In this document: one piece after another, positions 48,201 through 59,762 of the stretch
Layout of the letters: every line of letters starts with the position of its first letter
How positions within the stretch are numbered: the first letter of the stretch is position 1
From: Cryptomeria japonica
Lineage: Eukaryota; Streptophyta; Pinopsida; Cupressales; Cupressaceae
Reading direction: 5' to 3'
DNA: 64,000 bases
NCBI RefSeq assembly: GCF_030272615.1
Contig: NC_081412.1
Location: forward strand, 20,749,932 to 20,813,931
Position numbers and translations under genes: made by a program
Notes under the pieces: model-generated
Seen by the model: only the letters and a program-made list of their open reading frames with translations
What the model was told of the DNA's origin: nothing
The model's database searches: none

Positions 48201-48472
48201 TAACGGGTTTTGAGGAGGAACTACTAAAGTTGGAAAGAGAAAAGGAAAGAATAAAAGGTAAGGCTAAAGATCTAAAATGCAAACTAAGTCCAAAATTGGA
48301 CTACCTTGCCTCTTTAAGAAAAGAAATATCTGATGCTTTAATTCAAGCACAGAAAATACCGCTAGAGCAAATGCAATACCTCACCAGTACAGTTCAGAGG
48401 ATAGAGGCTGCAATAAAAGATAGCAAACAGTTCATTGAGAGCCTAAATCTGGTTTTGGCAGATCTTTTTTAG
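45254..48472 (+). pseudogene. Element B ORF2: about 1,072-codon protein of unknown function
   Basis: One reading frame from ATG 45254 (AATCATGG context) to 48472, interrupted only by four TAG codons (46664, 47165, 47564, 47693) with no frameshift. Residues 1-320 look globular (CHIEELG, VLSRVHGAFFWLDSVHKIT, MTGLPSTGN, LLICLMLHITKQVP). About 380-520 is charged with RRGSRQAKAIKED and KKITPKKKLTPKKK (NLS-like). About 520-640 is helical, 640-800 Pro/Gln/Asp-rich and probably disordered, and 830-1072 a long coiled coil (LEQKITGFEEELLKLEREKE). It is syntenic with ORF2 of elements A and E. No enzymatic motif was recognised. The position after gag is where pol would be. Candidate roles (trafficking, chromatin targeting, assembly) are speculation. 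Confidence 0.85.
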
Positions 48473-48714
48473 ATTTTAACCAACCAGTTACAAAGATGAA
48501 ATAGAAAACCACACTCAATTGACACCTTGACAACCTTTGTCATTGATGCCAAAGGGGGAGTAGTGGATATGAGAAAAATAATCAACAAATGACTCATCAG
48601 CTCATGGGGAGTACACATATTCTTTTGGTACTCAATTTTTGGTAAGACAATTCTGGTAGATTCTTTTTGGATGACAGTTTTTGGATTTTGCTCGTGAGTG
48701 TTGCCATCAATGCC

Positions 48715-48726
48715 AAAGGGGGAGAT
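48715..48726 (+). other. Element B polypurine tract, with a second copy at 48551-48560
   Basis: CATCAATGCCAAAGGGGGAG then AT abuts the 3' LTR. CATTGATGCCAAAGGGGGAG occurs about 160 bp upstream. Confidence 0.8.
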
Positions 48727-49534
48727 TGTTGGCAAATGCACACTCCAATGAGATATTGTAGGTGATTGAAGGTTTTGTCATTGATGGCAACCTTACAATC
48801 CTATAACACCGGCAAGGCAATTTACCGGCACTAGCAAGGTCAGACTCTACACCGGCACATAGACCACCAGCACCGGTAGTGAAAGGAAGTATACCGGCAC
48901 AAAGGCCGACGGGAATTTTGTTTGTAATATATTTTGTTAATTATTGTAAAATCATTGTAAGTCAACTTGGCAAGTTGTAAAATGACTCATATATATAAGA
49001 GATCATTGTAGAATATTTTTGTAATCATGGAAGAAGATTATTAGGTGAAATAAGGCAGACCTATTATGTGAATTATAGGTTAAGGGTTTATGTATAAAGC
49101 AGAGCTATAAACCGGTACTGGATCTAGCATAGTAGATGCTATTTTGAAGTAGTACAAGACATTGGATTTATATAATCCATTTTGTAAGTCAGTGAGACTT
49201 CCCATTTTGTAATTGAGCAGTGAGCTCTAGGCACTTGGCCTTCCTGCATGTGCAGGCCCCTATTGTAGCAGTAATATTCTCTTATTGGCCAGTAAGTGAA
49301 TATTGGGGGTCGCAAATCCCACCGAGGTTTTTCCCACACCGGGTTTCCTCGTTAAACTACTGTGTTATGGTGTGTTTTTCATATGGTTATTGTTATCTCT
49401 ATTTATTGCATTACTTTCTGTTTACCGGTATACAGTATTGATATACTTTACATGTTTTAAGTTGAGAAAATCTTATAACCGGTTAGATACTGATTCACCC
49501 CCCCCCCCTCTCAGTATCTGTGGGAATCCTAATA
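48727..49534 (+). repeat. Element B 3' LTR
   Basis: It is 808 bp, starts TGTTGG and ends AATA (AACA in the 5' copy). It carries a perfect 9-bp stem, AGATACTGA (49485-49493) with TCAGTATCT (49511-49519), around a C-run loop. ACCGG words recur through it. Confidence 0.92.
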
Positions 49535-49615
49535 TTTGTCACACATCTGACTTACACTCAATAGATTATGCTTCAGTCCTTCCATGTAGTACACATCATG
49601 AGCCTTAAGCTTACC
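49535..49615. repeat. Right copy of the 81-bp duplication flanking element B
   Basis: Matches 42883-42963. It is followed directly by the continuing element C protease sequence (ACATTGAATATTGATGG...), so this is the copy in native context on that side. Confidence 0.9.
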
Positions 49616-50272
49616 ATCAATATTCAATGTACCACGACCTTTAATCTTGATGGAGTATTTGTTACCAAAATGGACAAAACCACCATTCCAATCATCAAGA
49701 TTGATAAACTTTTTCTTGTCTCCGGTCATATGATTTGATTGTTCTTCTCCTTCTCTATCCAAACCTATTTCTCTTCTTTCTTCTCTTCTGTCATCATGTG
49801 TTTCGGTTTAGTCTGTATCTTTTGATCCGGTACAGTTTTCTTTTGCTCACCAGTTCTCAACTTACAATGCCTTGCTATGTGACCAAATTTTTGACACTTA
49901 AAACATTTTATATTAGTATTGAAATATGTATCCAAAGTATTCTTGTAGGACATCTACACACTTCTCCTACACTCATAACTCTTATGACCAAACTCGTTGC
50001 AATTGTAGCAAGTGACATTTGTACCTCGTAATGCAGCAAATGAGTTTCTACTCTCAAAACTAGGATTTACATTCATTTTCCTACAGTCTGCCATTCTATG
50101 ACCAAACTTATTACACTGGTGACAATAACCATGAAAGTTTGGAACATACCGGTTAGATTGTCTTGGTCCTACAAATGACTACCTCACCGGGAGTCTTCCT
50201 TTCATGTTGCTAACTTTGGTGAACCCTACATGATCAGCTCTTCCATTTCTCCTTGGATCTGCATGTCGGTGT
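49616..50272 (-). pseudogene. Element C gag C-terminus and protease
   Basis: On the minus strand there are three intact CCHC knuckles: CHQCNKFGHRMADC (50124-50083), CYNCNEFGHKSYEC (50010-49969) and CFKCQKFGHIARHC (49905-49864). A Lys/Gln-rich linker follows, then SNHMTGDKKKFINLDDW (protease region; the catalytic DSG is not preserved as such). Stops lie between knuckles two and three. Confidence 0.85.
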
Positions 50273-51741
50273 TGTTGGCATTTTCAGTAGAAAGAGAGAT
50301 TGTTGATATTCATTAAGGATATTGAGAAGGTTGTTGGAGATTATTAATATAACTGAAAAAGGATAATAACTATCTTTATAACATTATTTTGTCATTGATG
50401 TCAAGAAATTGATTTTCTGATTCAGTATGATGTTGCCATATCTTAAGAAGCATGTTTTGATGAGTATTAAGTGGTCGGTAAGTGACACGGAAAGAATGTG
50501 ATGAATAAGGGGAGAAATAAGTTATTCAATGGGCAACTATTACCGAGTTAGACAATGATGAGATCATGATGTTTAGATTGTTTTGATATCCTACAAATGT
50601 TTTTGATTGTAAGGTTAATACTATACTATGTCACCAAGCAAAGAACCTAGTCGGTAAACCCTAAGGTTATCGATATCGGTTAATGAAGGCGGAATGTCTA
50701 CCGAGTAAAGTTTAGTATTTAATGAGTTGCAACTGAGTTATGACAGAGCGCATTGGATGAATGAAAGCATTATTTAATGAAGGACAATGATTAGCTGGAG
50801 ATGTATAAATGATTGGTATGTCGCGCATGAAGTTTGTTAAGGATCTATGGCAATGAAAAATTGGCAGGAAGATCTACAGCGTAGATTGAACCACAATAAC
50901 CTTGCACAAGTTCCAAGAAAGGTCTGAAAGTCCCTAGGCAAGGTAAAACGTTTTCAGATCGAAGGATGCATTGAACCTAGTCAAGTTTGAATATTTGATG
51001 GCTAAGATTGATCATGGGAAATGTGATCAAGGAGATTAAGTGGTTAGAATTGTTTATAAATAAGAAATCATTGATGAACAATGTATGCGCGCAAGTGTAA
51101 GCACAGGGATGCTACATAGTGATTACCGAGCACAGAAGCTTGGATAACTATTTGAATAACAGAGTAAGGAGCCAAGAAGAAGAATAGATAAGTCTTATGA
51201 CTAGATTGCTTTGAGAAAATAAGAATCTTCTTTAGCATTTTAGATGTGAAGTTGCAGATATATTTTATTACTGTTATTTTGTAAGTGACAGAAAATCTCT
51301 TAACCGGGTGGACTTAACAGTCTAATTTGTAAACCCTCTAGCAAGGTAATATTCTAAATGAGTGTTTGAAATCCTTTAACAAGGTCACTTCTAACAAAGT
51401 GAAGATCCTAACAGATCTGAGGGAAATCCCTTAACCAGGTCACATCTAGCAATGTGTTTGTAATCTTTAACAGGATTTGCTTTTAACCAAGCATACTCTA
51501 GAAGAGTATATTTCTTAGTGGGTCTGAAATCCCACAGTGGTTTTTCCCTATTTGGGTTTCCACGTTAAATCTGGTGTTATATGTGTTATGACGTTTATGT
51601 GTTTGCATGTTTGGCAGTTTTTGGTTATATTGCTGAAGTATATTGTTACCGAGGTTGAATCTGTTGATTTTATGGAAGATTAAGTTTGTATGATTCACCC
51701 CCCCCTCTCGTCTTGTTAGCTATTGGCATCAGTACTTTACA
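50273..51741 (+). mobile_element. Fragment J: copia-type LTR with a stub of internal sequence
   Basis: Starts TGTTGGCATTTTCAG and ends near TACTTTACA, followed by TTTAGTATCAGAATTT (51742 on), a degenerate initiator-Met PBS. Near its end are CCCACAGTGGTTTTTCCC and GATTCACCCCCCCCTCTC, as in element B LTRs. No partner LTR or 5-bp duplicate is obvious. It interrupts element C gag, whose coiled-coil part resumes near 51850. Confidence 0.65.
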
Positions 51742-51839
51742 TTTAGTATCAGAATTTAACAAGTGCATTGAGTATGGTCTCTAGTTCATTGATTTTGTAT
51801 ACCAGTTTGTGTGATGATTCTTGACAGCATCTGCATATG

Positions 51840-53378
51840 TCTTCTTACCGGTATCTTTGTTTACCGTGAATGTCTTCTTCTCTTTGCTTTCACTTGAAGA
51901 AGTAACCAGTAACTCTTTACTGGATGTGTCTTTTCTATTTGAACTTTATCCCTCTTCAAATCCTAAGCCATTGGTATCCTTAGATTTCTTTTGTTTGCTC
52001 AACATATTTTCTAAAGCTTCGGTGTTGCCTTCATATTTTCTTCTCACTTTCATTTCTTCCTTGCTTTTCTCTAATTCCTTCTGGATCTTAACAATTTCTT
52101 CTTCTAGGTTCTGATACTCTTTTTCCTTTTTACTCAAATTGGTGCTAGTAACTTCACATATCCTCTTGGTTCTTCCAATTGAAGTTTTAGATCTACAATT
52201 ATTTTCTTAGACTCTTCAAGAGATTTCTACAACATCTCTTGTTCTTTAGCTGCAACCTTTTTCACTTTGTTCAGATATCTTCTTTTTTTCCTCAGCCCTT
52301 CCAAGGAACTGATGAGCTCTACTTCAAGATATACCTCTCCTTATTTAGGTACCTGAACCTATTGGGCCATGAAAAGGGTTGCACTGATATCATCTTCACT
52401 GCAATAGTCATCTGAGACACTCTCCTCATCTGTGGTATCATTTTCATGTGTGTAGAGACTATTCTGCTTCTGGTTGCCTCTTCTACCATACCGGTAGACA
52501 TTCTTCTTCCTATCTTTACCGTATGATCTACTACCACTTGATTGATCATCTTCATTCCTATCACCATAGGGACATTTGGCATCAAAATGTCCAATCTTTC
52601 CATAGTTAGAACATTTCAGGGGAAACTTGCCTTTGTATTTGCTTGAACCCATCTTGAGTCTTCTGACAAAATTTGCCATGTTATCATCAGAGTCTTGATC
52701 AGTTTCATCATGAGAAGACTCTTCTTTTCCTTTTCTTGATGTTTTGAATGCATCTTCTTTCTTCACAGCCTCAATACCGGTCGTCCTCATTTCATAAGCA
52801 ATTAGGAAACCATACAACTCATCCATTGTAAAGACTTTCAAACCTTTTGCTTCTTCTATTGCAGAAACCTGTGTATCATACTTAGGTGTGAGGGATCTAA
52901 GTACTTTCTTCACTACCACCTCATCTTTTATTTCTTCTCCAAGCCTTCTAATGGTGTTTGTTGTTTCATCAATCCTTCGGAGATAGTCAACAATCTTCTC
53001 TTCATTTCTCATCTTCAAACCCTCAAGTTGTTCTCTCAATGTCTGTAACTTGGCTTACTTGACTTTAGCATCGCCTTCAAATATTTTCTGCAACTTATCC
53101 CAAGTTTCTTTGGCAGACGAGTAGTGCATGACCTTAACAAACTCATTATCAGATAGTCCACTCATAATAGCATTCTTTGCCTTAGCATTGTTCTCATATT
53201 CCTTCTTAGCATCTGGATTAGTAGGAGGATTATTAGGGACAATATACCCATTCACAACCGACATCCATACATCACAACCTAGAGAGGACAAATAGATTTC
53301 CATTCTTCTACTCCAAAAGGCATAGTTGACACCATCAAACATAGGATCTTTTGAGGAGGTTGATTCATTTCTTGCCAT
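51840..53378 (-). pseudogene. Element C gag (UBN2-type capsid region plus coiled coil)
   Basis: ATG at 53378 (MARNESTSSKDPMFDGVNYA). The pattern FDGVNYAFWSRRMEIYL...AKETWDKLQKIFEG...LREQLEGLKMRNEEKIVDYL...RSLTPKYD is the plant copia gag capsid (UBN2-like). A TAA near 53055, probably from CAA, splits it. A degenerate knuckle CSNYGKIGHFDAKC follows at about 52560-52600, then an acidic stretch ending in MAQ and a TAG at 52359. Beyond it a frameshifted coiled coil ends in NGLGFEEG (51946-52137). That last part is homologous to the gag of A and B. Confidence 0.88.
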
Positions 53379-53438
53379 TATGAACACTTGACAAGATCTA
53401 CCCAAGCTAGAGAATGCTTTGACAAAATAGGGTACCTA

Positions 53439-53451
53439 GGCTCTGATACAA
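53439..53451 (-). other. Element C primer-binding site
   Basis: The minus strand reads TTGTATCAGAGCC, one change from the initiator tRNA-Met complement TGGTATCAGAGCC, just inside the 5' LTR. Confidence 0.88.
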
Positions 53452-53453
53452 AT

Positions 53454-55199
53454 TGTTGGACATAATGGATCACTGAAAGGGGGGTGAATCAGTGATTTGA
53501 ATAGTTTTTACTTAATCAGAGTTATATTGGTTCGACATAAGATACACAAGATGCAGATTGGTTACCAAAGCAATGCAAATAGTGTGTGTAGGAGAAATAA
53601 ATAAAGGATTAATACATCACACGCATGAAGATGCAACACATAACACCAGATGTATAAGGAAAACCCAATGTACGAAAAACCTCGATGAGAATAGTTGTTG
53701 GAGATCTTCTGCTCCAATCCAGCCTCACAATGAAAAGATTTGATTACAATTTTTGGACACCGACCCAAGGAGCACCAACCCCTAATTTATGAGAATCAAC
53801 TCAAAGGAGCACCAACCCCTACATAATTTATAAGCTACAACCTAAAGGAGCTACAACCCCTACACTAAGCACCTACTCAGTGTAAACAATATGAAAAACT
53901 CAGATAAACAAATGGGATCCTTGTTGCAAATGAAGTTTTGCAACCTTTCAAAGCTTTACACTATCAGTTTCTATCTTACCAGTCTATATCAACTCAACAC
54001 ACACTACAACTCAACCTTCCTTCTAGTTCTAACTCTCCTTAATCTTTTCTTCCTTTGTTCTATTGAATTCAAATCGCACTTGGTCACTCTCTGTCTGATA
54101 CTACTTCTTCCAGTTTGTCACCTCTGCATTCTATGCTCACTCTATTGGTTTATTCCTTACACTAGTTTACCCTACTTCTCCTTACCGGTACAATCTTCAC
54201 TCACAAACACTTCAAGTGTTTTTATCTTCAGCTTTTAGTCAACAATTTCACTCTCTTCTTTTCTCTTTTGCAGTAGGACACTATCTATCTTAGGTCATCA
54301 TATTTAAGCTGGAGCTTTCCCGCCAAAAACTAGTTCAAATAGAGGGTGGCTAGGGTTTCCTTCTTTCGACCAAATATGCATCAAATCTGATCTGATCTGC
54401 CTTGGATCGCATACCTACATTGGAGGAATAAGCCATCACGTGTTTTCCATCTGTCCAAAATATGTTTACCAAAAATAGCAAACCCGACCATGATTTCTGG
54501 CCTTGAAATCTGTCAACTCATTTATGACCTAGCTATTTCCTTCTTGAGGTCCTCTTGCAATCGATTTCCTTTCTTCAATCCAGGAACCAACAACTCCCTG
54601 ATATTTCTTTGTTGTTTATTCTTCCTCGAGCCGCATCAATTTGTTATCGATCCATGATTTGTGGTTGTTTTATTTAATGTTGACTAACTACTCCAACAAC
54701 CATGTCGATAGAAACTTCACCGACCTCTGCATGCTCGCTACCTCAGTTCCATGTGGCATCACATCTGCATACACTCATCTCACCGACACAAGGTCGGTTT
54801 AAACTTGATCATTCATCAAACTCATACCGGCACAAGCCCTTACTGGTGAGACCTTCTCCTATCACTAACTGGTAGTGTACACTACACCGGTAGCACAACT
54901 TCACCTCTGGTGCTTTGTGATCTCTTTGTCACTCTGCCTCTTTCTCACAAACATTATCACAAGCAAACAATCAACCTTTATATCGGTTACAACTTGTCAT
55001 ACCAACACACAACTTCATATCACCTCTTACCGATGATGTCACTAATAGTCTCAATGCCTACTTCTCTTCCACCATACTAGTTGACAGGCCTTCATGTTAA
55101 TCTTCCTTATGCTTGATCAATCTTCTTCATACCGGGTTGATATACCTCTACCCGTAGCTTGGAATACCGGTTGACATCAATGACAACTCAATGCCAACA
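53454..55199 (-). repeat. Element C 5' LTR
   Basis: It is 1,746 bp and the partner of 16176-17932. The stem ATCACTGA (53469-53476) with TCAGTGAT (53489-53496) is conserved while the loop differs by one base. GTTTG follows at 55200-55204. Confidence 0.93.
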
Positions 55200-55499
55200 G
55201 TTTGATCTCATATACTGTTCAGAAAATGGTGTCTCAACCTTGCATTTACATAAGGTTATTGTTTATAGTATTTTTTCGTTTGAGCATGAATTGGTTTAAA
55301 ATTTTCCCCAAAGCTTCGGATTGGCTAGATAAGAATGTCGGTAAATTTTCATTGCAAGATCATTACTAGGTTTGAAGATAAAGATATTAAAGTTTCCATT
55401 TTTTAATGTTGCGATGAAAATTTTTAAGTCAATTTTGAAGGCTTTAGAGGCTTTGAAACGTCCTGAAAAGTTGTCATAATAGACATAGAGGGTTATGAG
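55200..55499. other. TSD and spacer between elements C and E
   Basis: The first five bases are the GTTTG duplicate. The remaining 295 bp are AT-rich; no feature recognised. Confidence 0.6.
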
Positions 55500-56436
55500 T
55501 GTTGAACATTCAAAATACTGAGAGGGGAGGGATGAATTAGTATTCCCTTGATTCTATTAAATTTTTAAATAGGCATCCACATAACATAACTTAATTTGCA
55601 AAATTAAAATGAACAATAAACAAAATATAATACACGACATAACACCAAATTTTATATGTGAAAACCCCAAGACGAGAAAAACCATGGAGAGAATCATCTC
55701 TCAATATTATGTAACCAGTTACAAAATATAGGGGTTGCTCACAGTCGGAGGGCTTACTGGTCATAGGATGGCTTACAACCAACATTACAAAATTTGAACT
55801 ATTAAGATTGCATATATCATATGCATGAGATACAATTCCACTGAAGTACATAATACTTTCACATTCATTGTACATAATCACTTTCACATTCACTATAGAT
55901 CGCATGAAATGATAAAATATATTATTGTCCTATCCATCGCAAAGCAACTATATATATACCAATATGTGTCTTCTTCAAGTTGGCTCAACCAGGGGAATGA
56001 TTAGACCAGAAACCCTTTACATGCTATTTCTTAATTGATCTTACTATATCGGAGAAGTCAGCCATAGCAAAAAGGAACTTCTCCATGATCCATAAAACTA
56101 GTGAAAACACTAAAACTATCATACAGCTAATGGTTTCAGAGAAGACCGGATCAAAACCTTCACTCTGCACTATGTTGATAAGTAGGGTGTCCTATTACTG
56201 GACCCATAAATATGCTGCAACAAAACATTATCATCTGAAATCTTGGATATAGACATTATGCCAAATTCAAAATATTTTCTCAAAATCTTACGAGAATATC
56301 TAGCAATGCGGAGAAAAGTGAACCCAAAAGGATATATGTCAGACTAAAAAATATGTCAAAGCTTGTCAGATTCATATTGGAGTATACTGGATTCATGTTG
56401 TCGGATCACAAAAACATCAATAACAACATTCTAGCA
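55500..56436 (-). repeat. Element E 3' LTR
   Basis: TGTTGAACATTC at 55500 to CTAGCA at 56436, followed by a PPT-like ATCTCTCCCTTTGTCATTGATG. The stem AATACTGA (55514-55521) with TTAGTATT (55537-55544) has a purine-rich loop. By analogy with A and C this is a 937-bp minus-strand LTR; its 5' partner lies outside the window. Confidence 0.75.
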
Positions 56437-57985
56437 ATCTCTCCCTTTGTCATTGATGGAAACATGACAATTAATAACTATCCACATAGCATATATACAC
56501 ATCCGTTCATATATATGTATCTATCTACTTAGCTACTCACTCCTCACTCCCCCTTTGACGTCAATGAAAAATGGTACAAACAAAAAAGCTATATACAAAC
56601 TCCCCCTAAAAAAAATTGAACTAACTAGAGGCTTGTTTTAGTTTCTAAATATGTGTAGTCCAACTATCTGTATTGTTATCCCAATGTTTAATAGTGGTTG
56701 AATAACATCCATAAAAAGCTCTATTTGCACTTGGAGAGATACAAAAGTGTTCTCTACTTCTTCTATTGAGCTTGGCTTAGAGAAAGTATATTGTTTTTCC
56801 TTAGATAGGGCATGGTTCATCAATGAAATGCAGTCACTACAAATGTCCCTTAACTGTCCTAGGGGAAGGATAATGTTATCCCTCTTCTACTGTAGTTCAA
56901 AGTAATTTTTGTACAATTCCTCAATAGTTGATCTTTTAGAATTGGAGAGATCCTGAGATAGCTAAAAGTTATGATAAGCCTATTTATTTTTTATTCGATG
57001 GAGTCAATTTATTCCCTCATGCTCTTGGTGGCCTCTAGCCATCGCAGACTGTACAGGTACAATGCATTTCTACCAATTCAATACATGCCTATCCTCAAGC
57101 TATAAGTTGAGATAGATGATTATGTGCATTTGCACACTTGCCTTTCAAATCCTGCAAGAGTTTCTCTTTCTCAGCTTCCTTCTCTTTTGGAAATTTTGCT
57201 TCCAAGGAGGTGGAATAATTATTCAATGAATTTAATAAAGCTTTACACTTATTCAAATTGGAGACAAATTGATCAACTGAACTATCTAGAATGGCACTTT
57301 GTAGTCCAACTATTGCTTCTTCAATCAACTTATTCTTCGTTGCAGATCCTCAAAGAGATCTTTTTTAGTTGAAGCTTGAATGGCTTCTCCAATCTAAAAC
57401 TTTTAAATCGGATCCACTTTGGTAAAATCAACAATTAACTGAGAAGAAGTAATAGGTTGGAAATTAAGGGGTGCAACGAGTAAGCTCTTCAAAGACTCAT
57501 CATGGGTACCAAAGCTGGTACCTTCGTCTTCTTTTACCTTATCATCTTTTGTGACACATTTCTTAGATGATTTTTTTTCCTCTTCCTTGTTTTCCTCCAT
57601 ATGGTCCTTCACCATTTTAGAGTTTTCCAAAGGGACATTAACAACTTTAGGTACATCTACTAGAGGATTTTCATCCATAACTATGTTATCTGAATCAAAT
57701 TATTTGTAGCAACATTATCTGAGGCAACACTGTCTGTGACAACTTTAATAGACACAACCTTAGGTGCATCTCTACATGTCTCAGTATCATTAACTGGCAA
57801 CATTCCAAGTTTACTTTCCATAGCCTTGAGAAACTCTACAGTTTCTAGTTTCATTTTTCTACAACTTGCATATCTTCCATAAGAACATCTAATCTCTTCT
57901 TGGTCCGGAGCTCGGTTTTGCAAACTTGTGCAAGTGAGGCTTTTTTTCCTTAGAATGAGTATTGCCAACAGTTCCAAATCACTTT
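56437..57985 (-). pseudogene. Element E: ORF2 C-terminal part and 3' untranslated region
   Basis: Minus-strand pieces 57985-57681, 57678-57403, 57328-57095 and 56823-56638 are decayed. DENPLVDVPKVVNVPLENSK, a Lys/Glu-rich linker and ESLKSLLVAPLNFQPI parallel element A's SQNPLVDTVKATKED and DDLKFVQGPINLASL. A coiled coil (EKEAEKEKLLQDLKGKCANA) follows, as in A and B. Second PPT-like copies lie at 56546-56555 and near 56600. Element F cuts it at 57986; ACTTT at 57981-57985 would be F's target site. Confidence 0.65.
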
Positions 57986-59159
57986 TGTAGCATCCTAAAT
58001 TGTACTCCCTTACAATTTGGTACACATTTTGGCCCTCTTTTTAGCGTTTGTGTCCCAAAACTAGACTAGGACCTAATTCTACCCATGCCATTCAAATCTA
58101 CCCTCATTTTCCATTTTTGTGCATCACTTATCCCCTTGGTTTGGGCCCTTGAATGAGATAGGACCAGGGCATGGCGCCACACCCTGGTCCTCTCAATTAG
58201 GACCTTAATTGGCCCCCTTTAATGGTCACCTTTAGTTGGTAGGATTGTGATCTCCATTTCAGTCTGTCAAAAAATTAAGGTGTTTTTATCTAGACTACCA
58301 AGTATATAAAGAGGTCCATGACTCTCATTTGAGGGTAACAAGAGGATAATAGGAGAATCATAAATCATCCATTCAAGTGATTTATCATTTAAGCATTGAA
58401 GTGTTCATCATCAAGCATCTCTAGAGACATTCAAGGATACGTATTCTTCATTCATCTATTATGGAGCAACTTTACATCATTCATATGCAAGCATGTGTGT
58501 GTGATTAGGGTTTTTCCATGTTCATGCCATTTCACACAGCATATGTGATTACATTCAAGAAGAAAAGCATCATTATCACTCATTGCAGATCTGAGGTATA
58601 CATTTCCATTATTTATTTCAGTATTTGTAATAGTTCATTCAAGGTTAACTCCTAAAACGGGGTTTGACTTAAGAAAACCCCTATTCCCAACCTATTTCCC
58701 CTTCTTTCTGTGTGTAGGAAATAGGTACGAAGCTGTGATCTTCAGAATAAGCATTATTTACAGTGATGAATGGATCCCCCATTAGAGTGCAAAAATTTCA
58801 AAGGATCGAGGTGTGGGAAAAATGGTCTCATATTTTTAGGATCTTTTGCTAGGAACAGGTCTAAAAATCTGCTTATATTGCTCAAATCTAGGTTTGTGGC
58901 TCAATCCAGTGATTGTAGCTTACTATTTCCACATGTTTACCTTTATTTTCAGCACTTTTACCCTAATTTCAACAAATTCAATTCAACTCACAAAAGAGAG
59001 ATCCACAATCAATCCAAGAAAAATGCTAGTCCTAATCCTTTTTGTTTGTGACTATATCTATTGGATCAAAATCCTCTTTTGAATGTAATGGTCATCCCAA
59101 GTAAAAATTAGTGGTTTTCATCCTTCTAATGGTTGAAACCCTAATTTCTCACCATTATA
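57986..59159 (+). repeat. Element F 5' LTR
   Basis: Starts TGTAGCATCCTAAATTGTAC. Contains one dyad motif (58161-58190), a TATA-like GTATATAAAGAGG near 58310 and the GGGGTTTGACTTAAG...TGTGTGTAGG block seen in I. The end is inferred from the PBS-like site and reads ATTATA rather than ending in CA. ORFs inside are not supported. Confidence 0.65.
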
Positions 59160-59162
59160 TTT

Positions 59163-59181
59163 TAGTGAACCTGACTCCTTA
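59163..59181 (+). other. Element F primer-binding-site-like sequence
   Basis: TAGTGAACCTGACTCCTTA, a diverged copy of element G's TGGTGAACCCGACGTGAAC, preceded by TTT as in G. Confidence 0.5.
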
Positions 59182-59762
59182 CACCTTTTATTTCTAATTT
59201 ATGTTCTCAGATCTAAGTGTTTATGCAATTCAAAATTCAAATTTACATTTACAAGTTAAATTTCCAATTGAAATTCAAAATTTTAGAGGTTAAATTCACA
59301 AAAACCCTAATTTTTAATTCTAAAATTGAGCTTGTGGATTGCTTAAAGTTAATTAAATGTTTTAGATCTAATTTAGAAACATTTCAAAATTCATAGATCT
59401 CATTTTAATTAAGTTACATAAATTTAGAGGTTTAATTCATAAAAACCCTAATTTATTTTGGTTAATTTGAGTTGTGGGTTGCTTCAATTTTTCACATTAA
59501 TTTTCAAATTTGATTTTAAAACATTCATAATGGAATTTAATAGATATAATTATTTTCTATTTCACATATGATTATCTTTCTTTTCACTTATATTTATCAA
59601 AATCATGTGTTGGATAATGGCTTCTTTCATTTCACATTGCTTCTTTTCATCCATAGCACTTTCGCATATTGTGTTTTTAGACTTCCAAAATTTCTTCATT
59701 TCAATCGATTCAACCTCATAGCTTTCATTTATAATCCATGTTATTTTATTATCATGTTTTTT

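Larger units (their letters stand above)
42957..49534 (+). mobile_element. Element B: pol-less copia-type LTR retrotransposon, nearly complete
   Basis: LTRs at about 42957-43763 and 48727-49534, PBS 43766-43778, gag 43835-44947, ORF2 45254-48472, PPT 48715-48726. It is inserted in the opposite orientation in element C near the protease/integrase boundary. Its size (6.58 kb) and gene order match element A without A's insertions. No protease, integrase, RT or RNase H domain is present, nor space for one. The flanks are duplicated over 81 bp instead of 5 bp. Confidence 0.92.
16176..55199 (-). mobile_element. Element C: Ty1/copia retrotransposon, full length but dead and expanded by nested insertions
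   Basis: The two LTRs (16176-17932 and 53454-55199) are flanked by GTTTG at 16171-16175 and 55200-55204. On the minus strand the order is LTR, PBS, gag with a UBN2-type region, three intact CCHC knuckles, protease remnant, GAG-pre-integrase, integrase, RT, RNase H, PPT, LTR: a canonical copia order. Insertions I, D, B and J separate the pieces. Stops, frameshifts and loss of the integrase catalytic Glu show it is inactive. Without the inserts it would be about 10.5 kb. Confidence 0.92.
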
